A DNA stretch of 64,000 nucleotides from DASPWW01 sp963803425 (GCA_963803425.1 CAWDMA010000001.1:1860001-1924000), one strand, 5' to 3'; positions 45,388 to 54,855 are shown, counted from the stretch's first letter. Numbers and translations: made by a program. Notes: generated by a model not told the origin, from the letters alone.

Positions 45388-45963
45388 GTGCCAGGGAACA
45401 CCCCCGAGAGCCCGTGGCTTCGCGTCGTGCTGGCGGGCGCCGCCCTGTTCGTGCTCGCGGCGATCGCGGTCGGGATCGTGCTCGTCACCGGCGGCGACTC
45501 GAACCCGGCGCCTCCGTCTACGAGCGTCGCTGACAACGTGCTCCCCGACATATCGCCGACCTCCGGCGGGTCGGGCAAGCGGGACGCCGGGAAGAAGGAC
45601 TCCGGCGGCGGGGACAAGGGCGGTCAGAATGCCGACCACTCGGGGCCCGCCGGCGGTGGCGGTGGCGGCAGGGACCTGACGGCCGAGGAGAAGGCCGCGA
45701 GCAAGGTCGACTGCCCCTACGGTCGCGAGCAGTGCAAGCAGCTGTGGACGGCGTGGAAGAACCGGGCGTCGACCCGGCTCGACACCGGCCCGAACGCGAA
45801 GTGCCCGTACGACCGCGCCCAGTGCAAGCAGCTGAAGCAGGCGTGGAAGCAGAGGGCGTCGACCCCGCTGAAGACCGGCGGGGACCCGAAGGAGATCGAG
45901 TGCCCCTACGACCGCGAGCAGTGCAAGCAGCTGTGGAAGGCGTGGCAGGCGGCGACCGGCTAG
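45388..45963 (+). CDS. membrane-anchored protein with three CPY-QCKQLW-AWK repeats
   Basis: 191 residues. An N-terminal membrane anchor (VVLAGAALFVLAAIAVGIVLV, residues about 13-33), a Ser/Gly/Lys-rich spacer (residues 40-95), then three repeats of about 30 residues, each CPY-x-R-x-QCKQL-x-x-AWK-x-RAST: CPYGREQCKQLWTAWKNRAS, CPYDRAQCKQLKQAWKQRAS and CPYDREQCKQLWKAWQAATG. Two cysteines per repeat, seven residues apart on one helix. I know no family for this repeat. Confidence 0.8.
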   Translation: MPGNTPESPWLRVVLAGAALFVLAAIAVGIVLVTGGDSNPAPPSTSVADNVLPDISPTSGGSGKRDAGKKDSGGGDKGGQNADHSGPAGGGGGGRDLTAEEKAASKVDCPYGREQCKQLWTAWKNRASTRLDTGPNAKCPYDRAQCKQLKQAWKQRASTPLKTGGDPKEIECPYDREQCKQLWKAWQAATG

Positions 45964-46030
45964 CGGGCTGACCGTAGGCATCGAGAACGTCTCCGAGCTC
46001 GACGTCGTCCCCGGCGAGCTGCCGCGGACG

Positions 46031-47224
46031 ATGGCCGCCTGGGTGCTGCGCCCCGAGCGCGAGGGACGAGAGCCCCGGGAGGCTTTCCAACTCGAGGAGA
46101 TCGAGGTCCCGGAGCCCGGCGTCGGCGAGGTGATCGTGCGGGTGATGGCGGCCGGCGTCAACTACAACAACGTGTGGGCGGCGCTGGCGAAGCCGGTGTC
46201 GGTCTTCCGCTTCGGAGACCACCCGGAGTGGGGGCATCACATCGGGGGCTCCGACGGCTCCGGGGTCGTGTGGAAGGTGGGTGCGGGGGTTACCCGGTGG
46301 AAGCCCGGCGACGAGGTGATGATGCTCGGGATCAAGACCTCGTACGAGGACATCGAGGGCCACGGGTTCGACCCGCTCGCGGGGCGCAATCAGATGGTGT
46401 GGGGGTACGAGACGACGTGGGGCTCCTTCGCACAGTTCACGAAGGTGCAGGGCTCCCAGCTCCTGCCCAAGCCCGGGGCCCTCTCGTGGGTCGACTCCTC
46501 CTACGGGAACACATACTTCACCGCCTACCGGATGCTGATCGGCAAGTGCGATCTACAGGCTGGCCACAAGGTCCTTGTCTGGGGTGCCGCCGGGGGGTTG
46601 GGCGTGTTCGCAACCCAGCTCTGCCGCGTCGCCGGCGCCGACGCTGTCGGGGTCGTGTCCTCCGATCAGAAGGGAGAGCTCGTCAAGGAGCTCGGGGCAG
46701 TGGACTACGTGAACCGGACGGAGTTCGCCGGGATGATGCGGACCGGGAACGAGAGCCCCGAGCAGGAGCGCGACCGGGCGGAGGTCTCGCGAGAGTTCGC
46801 CAGGCGGGTGCGCGAGATCCTCGGCGACGCCCCGGACATCGTGTTCGAGCACGTCGGGAAGGCGACGTTCCCGACCTCCGTGCTGACCGCGAAGCCATTC
46901 GGGAAGATCGTGATCTGCGGCGCCAGCAGCGGCTACAGGCTCGATTTCGACGCCCGCTACCTGTGGATGCGCCAGAAGCGGATCATCGGATCGCACTTCG
47001 CGACCGCGTACGAGTGCACGAAGGCGAACGAGCTGGTCGCCGAGGGCAAGGTGCGGCCAGTGCTGTGGCGAGCGATGGGATTCGACGGAGTCGCCGAAGC
47101 GCACCAGCTCCTGCACGACAACGAACACCTCGGGAAGATCACGATCATGGTCGGTGCGACCGACGAGGACCAGGGAAGGACGGTCGGTGAGAGCATCGCG
47201 ATCCGCGCCGAGATCGGCGGCTGA
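46031..47224 (+). CDS. crotonyl-CoA carboxylase/reductase-like enzyme (Ccr family)
   Basis: 397-residue medium-chain reductase. VNYNNVWAALAKPVSVFRFGD, HHIGGSDGSGVVWKVGAGVTRWKPGDEV, VWGYETTWGSFAQFTKVQ and LVWGAAGGLGVFATQL (NADPH site) follow the Ccr pattern; YLWMRQKRIIGSHFA is the family hallmark. Ccr makes ethylmalonyl-CoA from crotonyl-CoA, CO2 and NADPH for the ethylmalonyl-CoA pathway or extender-unit supply. The in-frame stretch before the ATG (ELDVVPGELPRT) also looks like Ccr sequence but has no start codon, so the N-terminus is uncertain. No mutase or PKS gene nearby. Confidence 0.88.
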   Translation: MAAWVLRPEREGREPREAFQLEEIEVPEPGVGEVIVRVMAAGVNYNNVWAALAKPVSVFRFGDHPEWGHHIGGSDGSGVVWKVGAGVTRWKPGDEVMMLGIKTSYEDIEGHGFDPLAGRNQMVWGYETTWGSFAQFTKVQGSQLLPKPGALSWVDSSYGNTYFTAYRMLIGKCDLQAGHKVLVWGAAGGLGVFATQLCRVAGADAVGVVSSDQKGELVKELGAVDYVNRTEFAGMMRTGNESPEQERDRAEVSREFARRVREILGDAPDIVFEHVGKATFPTSVLTAKPFGKIVICGASSGYRLDFDARYLWMRQKRIIGSHFATAYECTKANELVAEGKVRPVLWRAMGFDGVAEAHQLLHDNEHLGKITIMVGATDEDQGRTVGESIAIRAEIGG

Positions 47225-48920
47225 CGCCCGGGGGTCGGCCGCGAGGATCGGTGTCGCGCTGCTCGCGCTGGGCGCGACCTCGATCGGGGTCGCCCCGAGC
47301 GTCGCGACCGCGACCTCCGCGGCGCTTGTCCCGAGAGGCTGCGTGGACGACCCGGACAGGGGCTACGACTCCTGCGCCCACACGGCAGCCGGGCTGTACG
47401 GCGCCCACTCGGTGGGCGTCAGCCCCGACGGCGCGTCCGTGTACGCCGCGGGCGAGGGTGACAGCGCCGTCGTCCACCTGCAGCGCAACCCGGCGACGGG
47501 CGCGCTGGCCCCCGCCGGCTGTGTCTCCGACGACGGCGGCGGAGACCCGGGCTGCGACCACAGCGCGGTGGGGCTCGACGGCGTGGATTCGGTCGCCGTC
47601 AGCCCCGACGGCACCTCGGTGTACGCCGCGTCCCTCGACGACGACGCGATCGTCCGCTTCGATCGGGACATCACCACGGGCGAGCTCGTCCCGGAGGGGT
47701 GCGTCTCGGATCACGACACCGGCGATCCCGGGTGCGGGCAGAGCGCGGCCGGGCTCGACGAGCCCGTCTCGGTCACGGTCAGTCCCGACGGGGAGTCCGT
47801 GTACGCGGCGTCCTTCACCGACGACGCCGTCGTCCGTTTCGATCGCGACCCGGGCGGCGGGGCGCTGACGCCGGAGGGGTGCATCGACGACGATCCTCCC
47901 GAGGGGCCGGATGGATGCGCGACGAGCGCGGACGGGCTCGGCGGCGCCAGCGCGGTCACGGTCAGCCCGGACGGGCGATCGGCGTACGTCGCCGCCTTCC
48001 GGGACTCGTCGGTCACCCGGTTCGACCGCGACCCGACCACGGGCGCGCTGACCGCCGCCGGCTGCGTGGACGATCACGACGAGGGCCACGCCGCCTGCGC
48101 CCGCACCACCCCCGGGCTCGACGCGGCGATCTCGGTCGCGGTCAGCCCGGACGGAAGGTCGCTGTACGCGACGGGGATCCACGACGACGCGATCGTCCGG
48201 TTCGATCGAGACACGGCCACGGGGGCGCTCACCCCGGAGGACTGCGTCGACGACGGCCGGACCGGGGACGACACCTGCGCGCGAAGCAGGAACGGGCTGA
48301 ACGGCGCTCATTCGGTGGCGATCACGCCGGACGGACGATCCGTGCTCGTCGCGTCGACGTACGACGTCGCGGTCCTGGGCTTCGATCGCGACCCCTCCAC
48401 GGGCGAGCTGGCGCCGGAGGGCTGCGTCAACGACAACGACACCGGCGACGACACCTGTGCCGCACGCATGGACGGGCTCGGCGGCCCCACTCAGGTCGCG
48501 ATCACGCCGGACGGCCGATCGGCCTACGCCGCGTCCGTGTTCGACAGCGCGATCGCCACGCTCGAGCTCACCGCCGTCGCGCCGCCGGCGGCACATCAGC
48601 GGCCGTCGAACCTGCTCGTCCTCGGCGGGCTCCACAGAAACAAGCGCCGAGGCACGGCGAGGCTCGTCGTCCACGTCCCGGGCGCCGGGCTGCTCCAGCT
48701 CGCCAGGACCCGGAGGGTGAGGACGGCGTCGGCGCGAGCCGATGCGGCCGGCGCCAGGAAGCTGCGGATCCGGCCGCGGCGGCGGGCACGAAGCAGGCTG
48801 CGTGCGAGGGGCAGGGCGCACGTGCGGGCGATCGTCACCTTCACCCCCGTAGGCGGCGAGGCGCGCACCGAGAGCACCCGGTTCAGGCTCGTGAAGCGGG
48901 GGCGCCACCGGCGCCGCTGA
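47187..48920 (+). CDS. secreted seven-bladed beta-propeller protein
   Basis: 577 residues. After a signal peptide (about residues 22-45) come seven repeats of about 60 residues, each with VAVSPDGxSVYAASxxDDAIVRFDRD and xTGxLxPEGCVxDD. The seventh is shortened. Each repeat carries a conserved cysteine pair (GCV and C-x-x-x-x-x-GL). A basic C-terminal domain (residues about 455-577) is rich in Arg. Propellers of this lactonase/YVTN type bind ligands or partners; function unknown. GTG 47187 with GGAAGGA 6 bases upstream, overlapping the ccr-like gene by 38 bp. Confidence 0.85.
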   Translation: MRASRSAPRSAADARGSAARIGVALLALGATSIGVAPSVATATSAALVPRGCVDDPDRGYDSCAHTAAGLYGAHSVGVSPDGASVYAAGEGDSAVVHLQRNPATGALAPAGCVSDDGGGDPGCDHSAVGLDGVDSVAVSPDGTSVYAASLDDDAIVRFDRDITTGELVPEGCVSDHDTGDPGCGQSAAGLDEPVSVTVSPDGESVYAASFTDDAVVRFDRDPGGGALTPEGCIDDDPPEGPDGCATSADGLGGASAVTVSPDGRSAYVAAFRDSSVTRFDRDPTTGALTAAGCVDDHDEGHAACARTTPGLDAAISVAVSPDGRSLYATGIHDDAIVRFDRDTATGALTPEDCVDDGRTGDDTCARSRNGLNGAHSVAITPDGRSVLVASTYDVAVLGFDRDPSTGELAPEGCVNDNDTGDDTCAARMDGLGGPTQVAITPDGRSAYAASVFDSAIATLELTAVAPPAAHQRPSNLLVLGGLHRNKRRGTARLVVHVPGAGLLQLARTRRVRTASARADAAGARKLRIRPRRRARSRLRARGRAHVRAIVTFTPVGGEARTESTRFRLVKRGRHRRR

Positions 48921-49602
48921 GCCGGCACCGGACCAGCGTGCGGAGGATTCGGAGGCCGTCCGCGGCGGTCAGCTTCTTGCCCTGCTCCCGGGTGCGGGCC
49001 CGGTAGCTGATCGGCACCTCGTAGATCCGGATCCCGCGCCGCATCGCGAGCGCCGGGATCTCGGCGTCGATCGCGAAGCCCTGCTCGCGGAGGGGAAGCG
49101 ACCGAAGCAGCTCGGTCGGCATCGCCTTCAGCCCGCTGGTGATGTCCGAGATCCAGGCGTTGAACAGCATGTTCGCCGCGAGGCTCATCAGCCTGCCACC
49201 GATCACGTACCAGAAACCGTACGCCGAGTGAGACTTGAACGCCCGCGTCCCGATCACCGCCGATGCCTGACCCGTCGTCAGCGGCGGGAGGAGCTCGGCG
49301 AGGTCGGCGGCGTCGTACTCCAGATCGGCGTCGATGATCGCCGTGTAGGCACCGCGCGCGTGCTCGAGCCCGTAGCGGACCGCACCCCCCTTTCCGCGAT
49401 TGCTGGCGAGCTCCAGGATCCGAACGCTCTCCGGCCACTCGCGGCCCTCGAGCACGGCCCGGGTGCCGTCGGTCGAGCCGTTCTCGATCACGATCAACTC
49501 GAAGCGGTCCACGGGGAGGTCGGTGGCGAGCACGCGCTCGATCGCCGTCGTGATCGTCGCCTCCTCGTCGAAGGCCGGCATCAGGATCGTCAGCTCGGGC
49601 AC
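48883..49602 (-). CDS. family-2 glycosyltransferase, dolichyl/polyprenyl-phosphate-mannose synthase-like
   Basis: 239 residues. LTILMPAFDEEATITTAIERVL opens a GT-A fold; ENGSTDGTRAVLE and GAYTAIIDADLEYDAADLAELL (DxD-like) give the nucleotide-sugar site, and SDITSGLKAMPTELLRSL plus EVPISYRARTREQGKKLT the acceptor region. The closest type is polyprenyl-phosphate mannose/glucose synthase, which would supply the GT39-like enzyme 5 kb away. Its end overlaps the convergent propeller gene by 38 bp. Confidence 0.9.
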   Translation of the reverse strand: MPELTILMPAFDEEATITTAIERVLATDLPVDRFELIVIENGSTDGTRAVLEGREWPESVRILELASNRGKGGAVRYGLEHARGAYTAIIDADLEYDAADLAELLPPLTTGQASAVIGTRAFKSHSAYGFWYVIGGRLMSLAANMLFNAWISDITSGLKAMPTELLRSLPLREQGFAIDAEIPALAMRRGIRIYEVPISYRARTREQGKKLTAADGLRILRTLVRCRLSGAGGAPASRA

Positions 49603-49614
49603 GTTCTCGCGCTC

Positions 49615-50703
49615 CTAGGTGAGCACGAAGTAGTCGCGGTGGACGACCTCCTCGGAGGCGTGCGGGATCAGCTCGCGGACGGCGGCGGACTTCATGCCCT
49701 TGATCCGGGCGAGCTCCTCGGCGGAGTAGTTGACGATCCCCTTCCCGACCAGCTCCCCGTCCGCCCGCACGTCGACCGCGTCGCCCGCGGCGAACTCGCC
49801 CTCGACGTCGGTGACCCCCACCGGGAGCAGGCTGGAGCCCGACTCGCGCAGCACCCGGGCGGCGCCCGCGTCGACGATCACCCGGCCCCGGGTCGGCTTC
49901 GCGTAGCGGAGCCACAGCTTGAAGCTCGGGGCGCGCTCGGGGTGGGGGGCGAACCTCGTTCCGACCCGCTCCCCGGCGGCGGCCCGCGCCAGCGTGCCAG
50001 GCGCCGTCCCGTCGCAGACCACGGCCGGGATCCCCGCGGCGCCGGCCATCTCCGCGGCCCGCACCTTGCTGCGCATCCCGCCGAGCCCGAACGGCGAGGT
50101 GCGATCGCCGATCTCGTACCGCTCCAGCTCCGCCGGGTCGGCGACCTCGTCGATCAGCTCCGCGGACGGATCGGTGCGCGGATCGGCCGTGTGCAGCCCG
50201 GCGGTGTCGGTGAGCAGCGCCAGCAGCCGTGCCTCGAGCAGGATCGCCACCTGCGCCGAGAGGAAGTCGTTGTCGCCGAAGGTGATCTCGTCGGTGGCGG
50301 TGGTGTCGTTCTCGTTCACGACGGGCACCACCCCCCACTCCAGCAGCCTCCGGAGCGTCCCGCGGGCGTTCAGGTACTGGGTGCGCGCGGACACGTCGAT
50401 CGCGGTGAGCAGCACCTGGGCGGCGCGGACGCCGTGTCGCCCGAGGCGCTCCTCGTAGGCGCGGAACAGCGACCCCTGCCCGACGGCGGAGGCGGCCTGG
50501 AGCTCGTCGATCGCGCCGGGGCGCGCCGGCAGCTCCATCACCCGCATCCCGCGGGCGATCGCCCCCGAGGTGACCATCGCCACCCGCTCGCCGCCCTGGC
50601 TGCAGCTCGGCGACCTGCCCGCAGACCTGATCCAGGACGTCGCGCGCAGCTCACCGTCGTCGCTGGCGACGATCGACGATCCGAGCTTCACGACGACGGT
50701 CAT
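49615..50703 (-). CDS. proB: glutamate 5-kinase ProB, with PUA domain
   Basis: First step of proline synthesis. 362 residues: amino-acid kinase domain (VVVKLGSSIVA, VAMVTSGAIARGM, VVPVVNENDTTATDEITFGDNDFLSA, GIGGM-like FGLGGMRSKVRAA) and a C-terminal PUA domain from about residue 275. Between residues about 20 and 35 the text SWIRSAGRSPSCSQ is out of frame: a missing base near 50641 and an extra base near 50600 compensate, and the neighbouring frame reads DVLDQVCGQVAEL as expected. Confidence 0.95.
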   Translation of the reverse strand: MTVVVKLGSSIVASDDGELRATSWIRSAGRSPSCSQGGERVAMVTSGAIARGMRVMELPARPGAIDELQAASAVGQGSLFRAYEERLGRHGVRAAQVLLTAIDVSARTQYLNARGTLRRLLEWGVVPVVNENDTTATDEITFGDNDFLSAQVAILLEARLLALLTDTAGLHTADPRTDPSAELIDEVADPAELERYEIGDRTSPFGLGGMRSKVRAAEMAGAAGIPAVVCDGTAPGTLARAAAGERVGTRFAPHPERAPSFKLWLRYAKPTRGRVIVDAGAARVLRESGSSLLPVGVTDVEGEFAAGDAVDVRADGELVGKGIVNYSAEELARIKGMKSAAVRELIPHASEEVVHRDYFVLT

Positions 50704-50721
50704 CGCGGCGGAGTGTAGGAA

Positions 50722-52033
50722 CTAGCCCGGGTCCAGCTCGAACGCCTCGTCGCCCACCCTGACCTCGTCGCCGGGCTCGAACCCGGCGTCGCGGAGCGCC
50801 GCGATCACCCCGATCTCGCGCAGCCGCTGCTCCAGGTAGGCGAGCGCCTCGGGGTTGGAGACGTCGTGGCGCGGAACAGCAGCTCGATCCCGCGACCGTC
50901 GACGCGGTAGGCGCCCCCGTCCTCGACGCTCCACGCGAGAAGCCCTCGTCGCCGACGGGCGTGTAGACCCTGTGGTCGGCATCGAAAGCGCCGGACGTGC
51001 TCGGCGCGTCCGCGCGTCCCGCGGTCGCCGGCGGGACGGCGTCCGCTCGAGCATCGCGCTCAGGATCGCGCGGCGGAGGTCGTCGATCCCCGCTCCGGTT
51101 GCGGAGGAGACGGCGAGCACGTCGTCGCGCCCGATCCGATCCCGCCACTCGGCGACGATCGGGTCCACCCGCACGTCCGGGAGCAGGTCGCGCTTCGACA
51201 GCACCACCAGCTCGGGGAGCAGCTCGAGCCCGGCGCCGTGCGCCGCGAGCTCGCCGCGGACGGTCTCGTACGCGGCCTCCGGCGTCCTCGGCGGCGATCT
51301 CGACCACGTGCACGAGCAGGCGGCAGCGCTCCGACGTGCGCGAGGAACTCGTGGCCGAGCCCGGCGCCCGCTGCAGCGCCCTCGATCAGGCCCGGGATGT
51401 CGGCGAGCACGAGCTGGCGGTCGTCGTAGCGTCGATCGTGCCCGAGCACCGGCTCCAGCGTCGTGAACGGGTAGCCCGGCGACCTTCGGGGCCGCGCGCG
51501 TCATCCGCGCCAGCAGCGAGGACTTGCCCGCGTTCGGCAGCCCGACCAGACCGGCGTCGGCGAGCAGCTTCAGCCGCAGCTCGATCCACCCCGACTCGCC
51601 CTCGAGCCCGCGCTCGGCGAAGCGCGGCGCCTGCCGGGTCGAGGTCGTGAAGCGCTTGTTGCCGTGGCCGCCGCCGCCTCCCTGCGGCGACGACCGCCCG
51701 GTGGCCCGGCTCGACCAGGTCGAAGCGCTCGCCGCCGATCCCCTCGACCACGGTCCCGGGCGGCACGCGGACGATCCAGGTCCTCGCCGCGGGCGCCGTG
51801 CCGGCGGGCGCCCTCGCCGTGGCCGCCGCGCCCGCCGCGCAGGTGCGCGCGGCCGCGCAGCGCGGAGAGGTCGCGCAGCGACGCGTCGCAGACGAGCACC
51901 ACGTCGCCCCCGCGCCCGCCGTCGCCGCCGTCGGGCCCGCCCTGCGGGACGTGCGCCTCGCGGCGGAAGCTGACGCACGCCGTCGCCGCCGCGGCCGCCC
52001 TCGACGTAGATCGCGGGCGCGGTCGTAGAGCAC
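50722..52033 (-). CDS. obg: GTPase Obg/CgtA (many frameshifts)
   Basis: Ribosome-associated essential GTPase. Pieces in all three frames add up to one Obg: glycine-rich OBG fold (IYVEGGRGGDGV, FRREAHVP, GGPDGGDGGRGGDVVLV), G1 VGLPNAGKSSLLARMTRA, G3 LADIPGLIEGAAAGAGLGHEF, G4 VVLSKRDLLPDVR, and the OCT domain ending in GFEPGDEVRVGDEAFELDPG at 50722. At least eight single-base shifts are needed. The GTG at 52033 (VLYDR) is the likely start. Given an essential gene this is an assembly-quality problem. Confidence 0.9.
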
Positions 52034-52075
52034 CGGTCGGAGCTTAGCAGCGGCGCCAGTCCCGGGCGTGGTCCG

Positions 52076-52328
52076 TTACTCGCCGGTGACCGAGACGACC
52101 CGGCCCTTGCGCGCCGGCTTGAACTCGACCGCGCCCGGCGCGGGTCGCGAAGATCGTGTGGTCGCGGCCGAGCCCGACGCCGTCGCCGGGGCGGAAGCGC
52201 GTGCCGCGCTGGCGGACGATGATCTCGCCGCCGCCGACCTGCTGTCCGGCGAAGACCTTGACCCCGAGGCACTTCGGGTTCGAGTCGCGGCCGTTGCGGC
52301 TCGATCCGAGCCCCTTCTTGTGAGCCAT
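52076..52328 (-). CDS. rpmA: 50S ribosomal protein L27 (one frameshift)
   Basis: 83 residues expected. AHKKGLGSSRNGRDSNPKCLG and GGEIIVRQRGTRFRPGDGVG are diagnostic. The frame slips after FAT (near 52140); one extra base restores EFKPARKGRVVSVTGE and a stop at 52076. ATG 52328. The start lies 1 bp after the L21-tail stop. Confidence 0.94.
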
Positions 52329-52329
52329 C

Positions 52330-52849
52330 TCAGCTCCTCTTCTCTTCGCAGCTGAAGGCTTGCTTCTTCGCGGCGGGCTTCTTCGGCGGCGGGCTTCTTG
52401 GCGGCCGGCTTCTTGGCGCTGGCGGGCTTCTTGGCGCCGGCGGGCTTCTTCGGGGCCGGCTTCTCCGTCCGGCTTCGTCGCGCCTTCTCCGTCGTCCTTC
52501 TTCGCCGCCTCCGGCCGGGCGCGGGTCAGCATCTTACCTCGGTCACCTCGAGCCGCGTCAGCTCGGAGCGGTGGCCGGCGCAGCTGCCGGTAGCCCTTCT
52601 TCGGCCTTGTACTTGAAGACCCGGATCTTCGTCGCCGCGCAGGTGCTCGGCGACCTTCGCCTCGACCTTGACCTTCTCCAGCTCCTTCGGGTCGATCACC
52701 ACGTGCTTCGTCGCTGCGGAACATGACCGCGCGCAGGCGTGACCTTCGCCCCCTCGTCGTCCGGGCAGCCGGTCGACGAGCAGGGCTGCGCCCTCCTCGA
52801 CGCGGTACTGCTTGCCGCCGCTCTCGATTATCGCGTAGCTGTCGCTCAT
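52330..52849 (-). CDS. rplU: 50S ribosomal protein L21 with a Lys/Ala/Pro-rich tail (several frameshifts)
   Basis: SDSYAIIESGGKQYRVEEGAAL starts a normal L21, HVVIDPKELEKVKVEAKVAEHL follows, and GHRSELTRLEVTE closes the core near 52530. About 65 further codons continue in a neighbouring frame as PEAAKKDDGEG and then KKPAGAKKPASAKKPAAKKP repeats before a stop at 52330, one base before rpmA. A histone-like basic tail on L21 is inferred from the low-complexity sequence; the alternative is a stop at 52526. Frame shifts near 52770, 52725, 52630 and 52560 make the exact join uncertain. Confidence 0.85.
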
Positions 52850-52956
52850 GGTCAGTTCGTCTCCGCTGGAGCCGCTCGCCGGCGCCGCCACCGCTCTTCG
52901 CGCGGGAACGGCGCCTGCCGCCTCTGCGGCCACGGCGCCGTCGAGGGCGACGGATT

Positions 52957-54817
52957 CTAGCCCCGTCCCCGGCGCCGTCCCCGTCCCCGTCGGCGCTTGC
53001 GCCGTTCGCCGCCGATCAGGGAGGCGGCGGCCGCGGAGCGCTCGACGCTCTCGATCCGGACCAGCTTGCGCTCGCCGACGTGCGCTGCCGCTGCCGGCGA
53101 CGCTGATCATGTAGCGAGTCGACCCGGGCGACCGCGTCGTCGTCGTTGTACATGTGCGGCTCCTCGATCGTGACCAGCACCTCGTCGCCGACCTGGAACG
53201 GCAGCGCCCGCTGCTCGATCTTCTCCCGGGTGCCGGTCTCGGCCACCTCGAAGGTGTCGATCGGCAGCGCCTCGCCGCCCTCGAAGTGGAAGTGCTTGCC
53301 GGTCTCCTCCTCGAGCTCGCGCAGCCCGCTCTCGCGTCGCGGATCAGCTCGCGCGGCGACCCGCGGGTTGACGCGGATCAGGTGCGCCTCGGGCTCCGGC
53401 TTCGCGTCGATCACGTCGCGGAGCTCCCGCAGCGACCTCGATCGCGACCGTCTCCTCGGAGCGGACCACGCCCTCGCCGTCGCAGGTCGGGCAGCGGATC
53501 GGTGAGGATCTCGCGGACGCCGTCGGTGACGTTCTGGCGCGTCATCTCGACCAGCCCGAGCGGCGAGACCTCGACCACGTAGGTCTTGGTGCGGTCCTCG
53601 TCGAGCGCCTTGCGCAGCGTCTTCAGGACCTGGTCGCGGTTCTTCGCCCGCGCCATGTCGATGAAGTCGATGACGATGATCCCGCCGATGTCGCGCAGGC
53701 GGAGCTGGCGCACCACCTCCTCGGCGGCCTCGACGTTGACCTTCGTGATCGTGTCCTCGAGCCGGCCCTTGCCGCGGCCCGTGAAGCTGCCGGTGTTGAT
53801 GTCGATCACGGTGAGCGCCTCGGCGTAGTCGATCATCAGGTAGCCGCCCGAGGGCAGGTCGACCCGGCGCGTCGAGCGTCGAGGCGAACGCCTCTCGACT
53901 GCGTAGCGCTCGAACAGCGGCTCCTTGTCGCTCGTACAGCTCGACCGACTCGACCAGCTCCGGCGCGGTGCGCTGGAAGAAGCTGGTCACCCGCTGGTGC
54001 TGCTTCGGGTCGTCGATCGTCGGCGCCCTCGAACTCGCTGCGCGAGCACGTCGCGGAGGACGCGGATCGAGAGATCGGCCTCCTGGAAGACCAGGGTCGG
54101 GCGCCTTCGCGTCCTTGGAGCGCCGGTCGAGCACCTCGGTGAGCTTGTGCAGGTAGTCGATCTCGCGCTCGAAGTCGGCCTTCCTGGCGCCCTGCGCCGC
54201 GGTCCGGACGATCAGCCGCCGCCGTCGCCGTGCGATCTTCTCGAGCAGCTTGCGCTGCCGCTCGCGCTCGCCGTCCGGGAGCCGACGGCTCGACGCCGAC
54301 GCCCGCGCCCTGCGGCATGTAGACGAGGTAGCGACCCGCGATCGAGAGCTGCATCGAGAGCCGCGCGCCCTTGGTCTTCAGCGGGTCCTTGACGACCTGG
54401 ACGAGGATCTCCTGCCCGGGCTTGATCAGCTCGTCGATCCGCCGGCCCTTGCCGCGGCCGCGCTGGGGCGCCGCCTCGCCCGTCCGGCAGCACGATCTCG
54501 TCGACGTGCAGGAAGCCGTTCCGCTCCAGCCCGATGTCGACGAAGGCCGCCTCCATCCCGGGCAGGACGTTGTCGATCACGCCCTTGTAGATGTTGCCGA
54601 CGATCGAGCGCGTGCCCGCGGCGCTCCACGTAGAGCTCGCCGACCTTCCAGCCGCCGGGCCGCCCTCCGCGCCCTTCTTGTCGTCCGGTTCTTCTTGTCG
54701 TCCGTGTTCTTCTTGTTGCTCTTCTTCGATCCGCCGCCGCGGGCGGAGCCCTTGCGACTCCAGCACGGCGACACGGGTCTCCCCTGGATCGACCGAAACG
54801 AGTATCTGCTTTTTCAA
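52957..54817 (-). CDS. rng: ribonuclease E/G (many frameshifts)
   Basis: Endoribonuclease for rRNA processing and mRNA turnover. TTG start at 54817 behind GGAGG: MKKQILVSVDPGETRVAVLE. S1 domain with VGNIYKGVIDNVLPGMEAAF and DIGLERNGFLHVDE; LSIAGRYLVYMPQGAGV; catalytic DNase-I-like region with RDIGGIIVIDFIDMARAKNR (metal aspartates); a CPTC zinc-link is readable in the adjacent frame near 53490; and the tail reads to RGRGRRRGRG at 52957. Intact over 53411-53836 but shifted several times on both sides. A Lys/Arg/Glu-rich insert lies at about residues 25-55. Confidence 0.88.
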
Positions 54818-54855
54818 TGCCTACCTCCAGGCAGCGCCGCGTTCGCGGCGCACCA

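Noticed and set aside
53398..53420. GGCTTCGCGTCGATCACG as a seventh hairpin repeat (also similar strings near 45420 and 49905)
   Set aside because: They share only GCTTCGCG; the rest of the core and the flanking inverted arms are absent.
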